This document shows, piece after piece, positions 55,404-64,000 of a stretch of 64,000 nucleotides of DNA (position 1 is the first letter of the stretch; every line of letters starts with the position of its first letter). Source of the DNA: Trebouxia sp. TZW2008 (lineage: Eukaryota > Chlorophyta > Trebouxiophyceae > Trebouxiales > Trebouxiaceae). The notes beneath the pieces were generated by a model, which had not been told where the DNA came from, made no database searches, and saw nothing but the letters and a program-made list of their open reading frames with translations. Made by a program: the position numbers and the translations under genes. Where the stretch lies: contig BDIU01000025.1 in NCBI GenBank assembly GCA_002118135.1, positions 1 to 64,000 on the forward strand, written 5' to 3'.

Positions 55404-58400
55404 ATGCGGTTGTACGACGCGCACTGCCATCTACAGGTCTGCGATGGAAAACAGCAAGTAGACAGGTTTTGCCTTGCATGTCATGCCTCCATCACCTTAC
55501 AGTAACGCTTAGGATCCGCGGATCGGCGATCGCTTGGAAGAAACGCTGCAAGTCACCAAGAATCATGGCGTGAAGAACTTCGGGTGCAATGGCACTTCTG
55601 AAGATGATTGGCCGAAGGTGGACCTGCAGACTGACTGCTAAATGACCAGCCAGATGCCTGCACCTGACATTTTGAAGAGTCAGGTGTCGACTACAGGTGG
55701 CTAAGCTTGCAGAGCAGCACAGCAACATCAAGCCCAATTTTGGCCTGCATCCTTGGTGAGTTTGTGGGACTGTTGAAACATGGCAAGTTGACTGCGCACC
55801 CTGAGTGTTTCCTGTGTTCCATTGAACACATTATGACATAATCAAGCCGCATTGAGCCATGAGGTTCTGCATGGTCAGTGATGTACTATCTAGCACAAGC
55901 GCCAGATGCGTGTCTCTCAGACCCTGTCTTGCCGGGCCAGCTTGTTCTGACCCCATTGTACAAGGAAACCTTACTTGTGACCATGGCAAGTGAGGTCATT
56001 GCTTGTGTCTAATGCAGGTTTCTGGAAGGTAGGTCAGAACACTGGCTGGAGAAGCTGCGCCAGCAGTTGGAGGCCGTGCCTGGTGCAGGCCTTGGAGAGG
56101 TACTGCCCACTAGCTCCTCCCTTCTTGCTGTAGCAATGACGTGTTTGCATCATCGTCCTGCATCATCACACACAACCATCAGAATTTGTTTTCCTCCTGG
56201 CGGTGCCTTCCTGCACTTGACATGTAAAGCAGTCGCCGTCCACGTCCGATGCAATGTTGTACAGACCTTTCCAGGTCGTAGCGACATTGCAGATTGTGAA
56301 GTTCTCTGACTGATTGACATGTTGCCTCTCTACCTGCTGTGTTCATGAACACTACTCTGGCAGCTTGGGGGCACACACTTGCATTCAGGTATCTGGACGG
56401 TAATGTTAGCAGCTCAAGCTTTGATGCGGCTGCTTGTCACTCTGATGAGCAGCATGTTCCCTGGCATTCAGCACTCTCATGGCTGCTCGGTGCATGCATG
56501 TGGAAGCCTTGCTGATACTTGCAAAACAGGGTTGACCTGACGGTGCTGGCCCCATTGTCTGCACACCTTCAGGTGATGAATGAAGCCTGCTACATGGGCA
56601 ACAGGAACAGTGTGAGGCGCACCTGTTACCTACCTCGCATTTGCACAGGCACAAATGTCAAATCTCATTGATCAGGATGTACCTGGTCTGTAACGGCTTT
56701 TAGACAGAACCGCATGCAGGCAGTTCAGTGCTTACTTATGCACCTGGCCAGGTCATGGAACCTCTTCAACAAGCATAATAAAATTTGGCAGTTGCAATGT
56801 AGTGTGGACTTGACAGCAGCGAGAAGGTGACCATCTGCCAAGGTCATGGAAGTATTGATACCGGTAGTCATTACACATTCCAGCACATGCGCCAGGTGTG
56901 TGTGGCCCAAGTCCTGTCTCGCCAGGCAGGCTTGTTCTGAGCGTCTTTTGTAGGGACGTCTGGCAGTCGGCTTTGCAAAGGTCATAGAGCCTTACCAGCA
57001 AGCAAGCAAAAGACGCCAATAGCAACAGTGACATAGTTCTTGCAATCTAGCATGGACTTGCCAGCAGCAAGAAAGTGGCCATCTGCTAGTTCTTTGAACC
57101 TCACTAGCAAGCATGTCTATGATTTAGTAATGATCGTGACTCAGTGCTTGCAGTGCAGAATGGACTTGATGGCAGCAAGCAAGTGGCTATCTGCAAGGTG
57201 TTGGAACAAGCAGTCAATGACAAGCATGTGGATAATCTCACAATTGATGGCTCTAGTGCTTGCGACGTAGTGTGGACTGGACGGTAGCAAGAAGGTGGCC
57301 ACGTCCCTAGAGGAGCAAGAGGCCATCTTCAAGGCCCAGCTGGAGCTAGGCAAAGAGCTGCAGAGACCCATCTCTGTACGCACCATTAGACCCTTTTGCA
57401 TCTGCGCTGGCTTACCAACATCTCTGCAGCTGTCAGCTATCACAGAGATGAGGACACAGACATGTTCACTCCATGATAACTGTTGCCTATAGAATGTGAA
57501 AGCATGCACACAGGCTGCCATGATCAGCGCCTGCAAGTTCTGCAGAACTGATGTGTAGGAAACATGCTAGCATGCACAAAGGCTGTCCAGGTGTGCCCAT
57601 GGCAATTTCTGCACACACCCCTCTTGCAGAACGGCTGATGTGTGTGCAACATGCTAGCATGCACGTGCGCTGTCAATACCAGCACGCTCTACGGCTCCAG
57701 AGCTCTTACGTGACCTTGTACATCTGCTGGAAGCCGTGTACAGGGACTCCTCTTTATAACGATGCTTTGATCCCCAACAAGATTGTCCTTACATCAAATT
57801 GTCCTTCCTCAGGAGAAGCATTTCAGTCAGAATGCAGTGATGGGTTTGCGATTGTGGTGTCCTTACATCAAGAATGTCCTTACAAAGAGTGTCCTTACAA
57901 AGCGAAGTTGCTGTACAGATGTCCATGCATACAGTAAGAGTTGCATGCTCGGCTGATCCGCAGCATGTGCATGCATTGGCAGTGTTGCCTGAATAACTTG
58001 CAGCCGCAGTCAGAACTGAAGCGTCACAATCTGTTCACAGCACCTGTGCAGGTGCATTGTGTGAGCGCTTTTGGCAAGCTGCACGAAATGCTTCAGCAAT
58101 ACGGGCCTTTTCCTCAAGGCCTCGTTCTGCATTCTTGGATTGGTCCAGCTGAAATGGTGGATGCTTTAGCCAAAGTGGAAGGAGTCTACTTCTCCCTGTC
58201 TGGTCACCTCACCCGCATGTCCATTAAAAAGTATGAGCCCATGGTCAAAAAGGTGCGACATCACCTGCTTGTGCATGCACAGCTGCGGCCAGATTTTGCT
58301 TGAATGCTGTTGTTCTTATTTGTGCATACACCACTCACCTGAAGTCAGCACCATGTTGCACGATTCACATGTAAGTGCCTGACATATCCAAGCCATTTGG

Positions 58401-59244
58401 GCTTTGAACGACAGCTGCACCTCACACAAAGTTTGCGTGTCTGTATGAAATGTGTGACACCGCAGCATTGCTGATGATGTGCTTGGGGGTTTTGTCCCAA
58501 CCGTATGTTCAAGTCTTCCAAAAGTTGCCTGGCAACTGTGCAAGCCTTCCTTCAACATGGCATCTTTGTGTAAACAGCATTTGTCTGGACATACCGGGGC
58601 CACAGACTTTTGGGTCCAGCTGCCAAGAAAAATATACTAGTCGCTCACGAAACGGCACAGAAAGCCATTGTCACCACAATGCAGATTCCGCTGGACAGGT
58701 TGCTGCTTGAAACAGATGCTCCAGATGGCAGACCTAGGCTAGGGGAGCCTTATGACACGAACCTGATAGATCTTGAAGAAGAAGGTGATGGAGGCAAGGG
58801 TCAGCTAAATCATCCTGCTAACATCAGGTGTGGTGTCCCAAAAATGGTCAAATTGCACGATCAGGAGTGTTGTTGAAACAGTTTTGACAGCCTAACGTGT
58901 CCATGAGAGTGTGACAAGTGCTTGTAGCCATGCTGTGTCTGGGTTATCCAACTCGAGGGCAAACTTGTCATTGAATGCTATACGATGAGTATGACGTTCC
59001 CCGCTGCGTTCACTTGCAGAGGCTCCACTTGTGACACATGAGAGGATAGACTCTTTGCATCATTTTCACTTGATGACTAGCACCTACTGTCCCGAAAGCC
59101 AAGGCTTCCAGTGACTCAGATTTGCAATGACTGCTGTAATGCAGGGTCATGCTCAGCTTGCTTGCAGACATCCGTGGTGAAGAAGCTGAAGCCATAGCTG
59201 AGGCAGCTTATGCCAATGCTTGCAAAGTTCTGCCACCAGCCTAA
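55404..59244 (+). CDS. TatD-family metal-dependent nuclease
   Basis: TatD-type DNase, a TIM-barrel amidohydrolase acting on DNA ends. Eight exons: 55404-55436, 55513-55617, 55697-55755, 56018-56099, 57271-57375, 58052-58252, 58685-58827, 59145-59244; phases close to 275 residues, the usual family length. Metal ligands are all present: the HxH pair in DAHCHLQ at the N-terminus, Glu in LGECGLD, His in ISVHCVSAF, His in LVLHSWIG, and Asp in LLLETDAPD. The ending NHPANIR...ADIRGEEAEAIAEAAYANA is the family's terminal helix pair. The 1.1-kb intron before exon 5 holds three decayed copies of that exon's start; the intron before exon 6 carries a MITE. Location (nucleus, plastid or cytosol) is not evident; there is no targeting sequence. 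Confidence 0.85.
56797..57210 (+). repeat. three decayed copies of TatD exon 5 start
   Basis: Segments at 56797-56855, 57045-57100 and 57150-57210 repeat the acceptor and opening of exon 5 (57265-57325): TGGACTTG.C.GCAGCAAG.AAGTGGCCATCT. An acceptor AG precedes each. After about 45 bp they run into GG.CATGGAA/TTGGAAC intronic text instead of the exon. Copy 1 lies next to a second repeat-B unit. Confidence 0.8.
56872..56988 (+). repeat. interspersed repeat B, copy 2
   Basis: Closely matches 3727-3845 over about 100 bp, same orientation, with the GGCTTGTTCTGAGCGTC block and the GTGTGTGTGGCCCAAGTCC core. It is intronic in the TatD gene. Confidence 0.65.
57541..57672 (+). repeat. intronic tandem duplication
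   Basis: An 85-90-bp unit occurs twice (start near 57541 and 57628). Shared words are GCAGAAC.G.TGATGTGTG and AACATGCTAGCATGCAC. It lies in the TatD intron before exon 6 and has no exon content. Confidence 0.7.
57741..57913 (-). mobile_element. MITE family 1, copy b (173 bp)
   Basis: 173 bp, flanked by TA on both sides. Termini read inward are CAGGGACTCCTCTTTATAA and CAGCAACTTCGCTTTGTAA. It is in the opposite orientation to the copies at 29810 and 61917, and the GTCCTTACA words are the reverse complement of their GTAAGGACA. It lies in a TatD intron. Confidence 0.8.
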
Positions 59245-60374
59245 TTCACACAGCCCAATCCTGTGCTGCCCCTAATGACACAGGCTCCTGTTATGATGCC
59301 GAACGGCGTGGACTTTCCTGGTTGATAAGCCCAGGCTGTTTACGTCCCGATAGGCATGCAACCTGCTTTTGTCTGCTCTTGAGGAGCAGACACGGTCTAT
59401 TCAAGGCCTCTCAAACACGCTGTTTGGCGTAGAGTTTTCTTCTCCCTGCTTAACAACTCAAGAGAGGATACTGATGCTCACTGATGTGTTGAAAATTCGC
59501 TGATGTGCATCTCACCTTTCATTGATTAGCACGTTAAGGATGCAAAGGTGCACGTCTGATCAACGAAGTTGAATCATTTACCAGTCTTCCGACAAAAGTT
59601 ACAAAGTAAGCTTCCTGGAGCAGAAACAACAGAAGAGATCTAGACTGAACTTCGAAGCAAACTACTCGAGCATGTCTTGATACTTTCACCGCTGCCAAGA
59701 CTCAATATTATGACTTCATGAACAAGCCAAAGAAGCAGTGACACTGCGCAGCATGCTTCCACAACTGCACATTGCCAAAACTGCGAGCTAGTGTAGATTG
59801 ATGACTAAGCTCTGCCCCCACAACACGGATCTGGAAGGCAGACTTGGTCAACAACACACACGTGTGTCATCTGTGACTGATCTGAGCTCCTTGCAAATGA
59901 CCTATTGCATGTTCTTGAAGCCATGTGTGAAGGCACACAGTGAAAGTATTGCATGTAGGCCGCCCAAATGCTGTAACAACAAGACGTCACCAGAGTAATT
60001 CACAAATCCTCAAGTAGTACGAGTACAGTTGCCCAGAATGATCCTGGGCTGCTTCTGACCATAGAGGGTCCTTGTATGACGCCTGCTAGTATGGATCTTC
60101 TCTCTCTTGACAGTGTCAAATGCGCCAGAAACAGAAACAGAAGTCTAGACTGCACGATCAGCTGGCATCTGTCCATTGGGAATGTCTCCCCTGCCATGCT
60201 GTGACTCTGGTCGACTGCAGCATCAGACACTACTACTGAGCACACAGCCTACAAAGACACACAGCGCATGCCATATCAAACTCTTTGCTACATGCTGCCA
60301 GCTCAGCAGCTCACCAGACAGATTCTGGCCGCTTTGCAAAGCAGGCAGTGCAACTGCTGACCAGATGTAATAAA
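59245..60374. other. convergent intergenic region
   Basis: 1.13 kb between the TatD stop and the probable end of the diacylglycerol kinase gene. Several short open frames exist on both strands, but none has exon-like boundaries or recognisable content. If the kinase's last exon is misplaced, its true 3' end would fall here. Confidence 0.4.
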
Positions 60375-63300
60375 TCATGATGTCCCTGCGCATGTGCTAT
60401 CATGAGCTTGGCTGCAATTGCAGAGGCATTTGTGTCTGTTTTGTGTGCAGAACTGTGAACAATAGCAGGATGGGAAGCAAAGAATGACACCTGTTGGCCT
60501 CCTCCCGCTTTGATAGCTGCAGAGCTTTGGCAGGGACTCCAGGCAGGTTGTTGGTGTTGATCAGCACTCTTGAAGATCCGCACAGCTTCACATGTACCTG
60601 CACCAGCAGCTCACTTGTTTTCAACACACCATCAATCTACTTACTTGCTGAGATGCTGCTGCAGATGTTCATGTCTGCCTGGTCTCAAAGGCACATGTCA
60701 ATGGCACACATGGGGGCTGAGGCTTATCAAGAGCTTTTGGTACCAAGAACAGAGGCACTTGGATGTAACTACAAGCTACACCTATTTCTATTCACCTCTG
60801 AACAAAGTAAAACGATGGGACAACTCTTCCGTGCTATCTTTAATTGTTTTCAAAAGGGGCTTGCCTACGCCTCTTGAGGAGCCTTTGAACGATCACTGTC
60901 ACGACATCACCAAAATGGCATCAAACCCCACATGTCAAAAGCAGCAACACATTCCAGGTGTCAGCTATGGTGCCAAGTTGAAAAGTAGGACAATATAGCA
61001 TGTTGCTAGAACAAGCAAATGCAATTTCACACAGACATACTGGCATGCTTCAGAGCGCTAAATGACCGAGAATACAGTTGAGAGAGCAGATTTGTGAGGC
61101 ATGTTGCACACTGAGCTGGATCATGCGCCTTTGTCCATGCAGCTTTGACAGACATGCATGCAGAGATGGTAGTCTATTGTTGTGCTGGGATGACAGGAAG
61201 CGACATACCCTGAGGGGTCCCTCTTGAGCGCCCTTGGCAGGGAGGGGCTGGGCCCAGGGCTCCCCATCCAATCGCATGTGGGTCAAACCCTTCTTCCCAT
61301 CTGCAAATGCACAAGTGTGCTGTTACAACACTGAAACAATGTCCGTGGGTAATAACCAATGCTGAAGTCCATGCACATGAAAGGGATCATATCAAACTGC
61401 TGCAAGGTTGACGCAGCAAATGAGCTGCGGCATGAGCTCAGCGGAAGGCAGCAAACTTTTTCAATGCATGCTGCCCGCGCTTGATCAGCACTTCAATCAT
61501 GACGGCTGTTCAGCTCGCGGTTTCTGACATGTTTTGTCCATCACACAACATTGAGATCGTCTTTAGTAGAGATGGTGTAACGCGTTGCTGATTCCAGCAA
61601 CCTTCGCCAACAGGTGGCAAACCAATTTGAGCGCTGCAGGACCCCATGCTGACAATGTATGCTCACAACGAAGCATGGCAGCAACTGCTGCACATGACAA
61701 GCTGCAGCAATCATCATAGACAACCAGTGTTTGAATTGCTGTATGTCAGCAACCAGTTTGGCTGACCTCTCAGACAACCACTGACTGCTAGCGCTTGCTG
61801 TGTATACCTGTCTTGCCTTGCACATGTGCATCACGCATGCTGTCATGCGATGAAACTGTTTGAGCACAGCAAGCAGGACATTGCTTCATACAATTGCATG
61901 AGGACATTGCCTTCTACAGTGTTTTCTTTTTATAAGGACACTCGATATAAGGTCATGCTGGTTGTAGGGACAATGCATTTGGGAACCAATCACTGCATTT
62001 TGACTGTAGTGGCATTTCTGCGTAAGAACAATGCAATGTAAGGACAATTTTTCTGGTGACCAATGCAGTTGTTATAAAGAGAAATTACTGCACACAGGAA
62101 GGGAAGCTCACTCTGCATGGCAAACAGGATCTCTACTTCACTGGCTTGTGCAAGGCGCTCCCCATGGATGTGGTCACTGGCCCCTGACAGCACAGCTGCT
62201 GTGTGCAACCCACTCTTCAGCCCCACAATCTGCACAGCAGGTGCTTTGTAGCTCAACTGAAGGTGCGCACAACTTTGCAAACACAACACAGTGGCCCAGA
62301 TGGCACAAATGCTTGCTTTGCTTGCCCTCTGAAACAAGGCTCTGACATGACAATCCAGATGCCATCCATGTTCAGTGCCAGCCTAGGTTTCCAGTTCACA
62401 AGTCACCCGGCACAAGACAATGCTCGTGAACATCTGATTCAGCATGAGTCCAGGCAAAAGCTCTTGCCGATCATTCCGTCAGGTCTATATCCCAACTGTG
62501 ACCATGCAGACGCCTGAACCGCCATATGCATACATGTGGCATTGGTGACATACCTCCAGCAGGCCATCATCAAAGATGGGCTTCTTCAGGTTCTTGACCT
62601 GCTCTTCAGGCATGTGGTGGTCATGCAAGCCCCACAGGTCACGCCCGCCCATATACGTCTGCAGGTTGATCATCACAATAGCTCGCACGCTCTTGGGAAT
62701 GATGAGATTCTCCCACTCTTGATCTTCCCCTCTTCTGAACTGCATCACCAGTGATCAGGTTGTCACAAGCCTGCAAGCCAGGGTGCTGATGCAGCAACAA
62801 TTGAGCCCAAATGGATGCAGTCATCTCTTCAATGCGGAGACCTGAAGTCAGGACATTCTGCTTGTATGGCCATGCAGTGTGGGATCAAGTCACTGCATCC
62901 TGGCTGCATGGTGCTAGTGAGTAAGGGATCTAACCTATAAGGACATTGCAATTGATAAAGCAGTCACCGCATGCTGATTGCAGTGACAAATTCCATCAGG
63001 AACACTTTGACACGAGGACAGTCTTCATGGCAAGAAATGTAGTCATCACAGCTGAAATTGATCTGGCTGTAATTTAGCAATGTTTGGTGTAACGGGCTCT
63101 GCACTCAGCTTGCTTACATGGGCAACACCCTTCTGCTACACATGTGTGATGCTGACAGCTGGGTCACCCATATGCTGGTGATCAAGACGTTTTCGAGGTT
63201 GTTCAAGCCAGGCTGCTGCTACAGGTATGGTCTAGGTTGAGTGCTTTGGGTCGTGTGATGTTCCGGCTGACTCGCTGCGCAGTCATTACATCAAGGAAGC

Positions 63301-64000
63301 ACGGCAGTTGTTGTGGTTGTGTAATGTTGAGGGCTGACTCACCCGTACGCTCTGGATCTTCCTGCAGAGGGGTTTGGCGCCCCACAGCCAGCCAGTGGCA
63401 GTTGCCTCGTAGAAGTACCAGCAGATGTTCTGCCACCGATGCTTTGCCAGGTGAGGCTTCTGCTTCCGTATGTCGTTGAACCTGCATCAAGCTTACCACA
63501 CTTCACGAGCAAGACTTGTCCATGGCGCAACAACTGAACACGTCTTCATCAAAAACAAAGGCCATAGAGGCTGAAGCGGCAGGAGTACAAGAGTGGGATG
63601 GCAAGGCATCTGTTCAATCAACGGAATATCTAGAGTCACATAAAACCAATGGCAAGTGTTTCCTGTGGCAGTCAGAATAACTTGTGTAAGCTGCTATTAA
63701 CTTGCACAGCTGGATTGCAGTCATACAATTGCAAGGCCACAAATCGTATTAACAATCTGCTTTGTGCATGAGTTGTCAAGAGGCCTGAACGCTGCCAAGT
63801 CACAAAATGCCAAATATGTTTGCAAGGGCATTTTACACACCTGTATGCAGCTTCAGCATCTAAGCCAACTGTGAAGTAGTATGTGAACTTCCCAGCACGT
63901 TTGCTGCCTTGTATGCTGCTGTCCTGCTGAATGTGCACAGCTGAGGGCAACTCATCGTCAATGAAAGGGGCCTGCTGGCTCAATGGGATATCTCGCCGCC
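60375..64000 (-). CDS. diacylglycerol kinase, C-terminal part (5' end outside window)
   Basis: Lipid kinase phosphorylating diacylglycerol to phosphatidic acid; only the accessory-domain half is in the window. Exons from the right edge: >64000-63841, 63481-63343, 62739-62554, 62229-62112, 61300-61209, 60597-60491, and probably 60411-60375 with a TGA. Phases close throughout. Landmarks are PFIDDELPS, then YYFTVGLDAEAAYRF (accessory-domain start). Next is HRWQNICWYFYEA, then IPKSVRAIVMINLQTYMGGR. GRDLWGL, IVGLKSGLHTAAVLSG and HGERLAQASEV follow. THMRLDGEPWAQPLP is the conserved 'QxDGEPW' signature. The final exons give RVLINTNNLPGVPAKAL. The catalytic GGDG loop must be outside. The last 12-codon exon is inferred only from phase and an in-frame stop. 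The MITE at 61917 lies in one intron. Confidence 0.8.
61917..62090 (+). mobile_element. MITE family 1, copy c (174 bp)
   Basis: 174 bp, ends CAGTGTTTTCTTTTTATAA and (inward from the right) CAGTAATTTCTCTTTATAA. TA is on the left side; the right flank is CA, probably a mutated target site. Internal TAAGGACA words match copy a at 29810. It is in a diacylglycerol kinase intron. Confidence 0.75.
62850..63045 (+). repeat. possible degraded MITE-family sequence
   Basis: Words such as AACCTATAAGGACATTGCAATTG and GGATCAAGTCACTGCATCCTGGCTGCA resemble the inside of MITE family 1. Termini cannot be defined. It may be two overlapping decayed copies. Confidence 0.4.

Overview
This is nuclear DNA from a eukaryote, most likely a green (chlorophyte) alga. 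Every gene I could read is split into many short exons by GT-AG introns (four or so use GC donors). Base composition looks moderate, and I see no operons or tRNA/rRNA genes. The protein set fits an alga: an OCRE-domain splicing factor, a central-apparatus flagellar protein, an alternative-oxidase relative, a SET methyltransferase of the plastid Rubisco-methyltransferase type, and an algal-looking P450. A well-preserved CFAP47 gene implies a lineage with a flagellated stage. I cannot name the species.

Layout: ZOP1-like splicing factor (626-2263, +); CFAP47 (2755-30328, +, 43 exons, about 2,890 residues, nearly half the window); a divergent alternative-oxidase-family protein (31251-33462, -); a spermidine-synthase-like SAM methyltransferase (33984-~36847, -); an unrecognised acidic protein with a Trp-Trp-Pro patch (37270-38611, +); JMJD7-like JmjC hydroxylase (39026-40391, +); SET-domain lysine methyltransferase (40714-45084, -); class I SAM methyltransferase (45222-48065, +); complete cytochrome P450 (48958-55043, -); TatD-family nuclease (55404-59244, +); and the 3' part of a diacylglycerol kinase that runs off the right edge (60375->64000, -). 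Reading frames close across all junctions I list. Three neighbouring pairs are divergent, one with only 137 bp between start codons. The genes share no evident pathway, though four are SAM- or 2OG-dependent modifying enzymes.

The most striking structural feature is not a gene. The introns of at least five genes (CFAP47, SET, the 45-kb methyltransferase, P450, TatD) carry decayed, tandem, partial copies of the adjoining exon. These copies almost always span a splice site (exon piece plus flanking intron), in two to five copies. This looks like a genome-wide habit of short tandem duplication across exon-intron boundaries, a process known to be able to create or enlarge introns. Other points of note are an alternative-oxidase-like protein that has lost most diiron ligands, a 173-bp TA-flanked MITE family with at least three copies here, and GC-AG introns. 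All exon calls are by eye from the sequence; transcript data would be the test.
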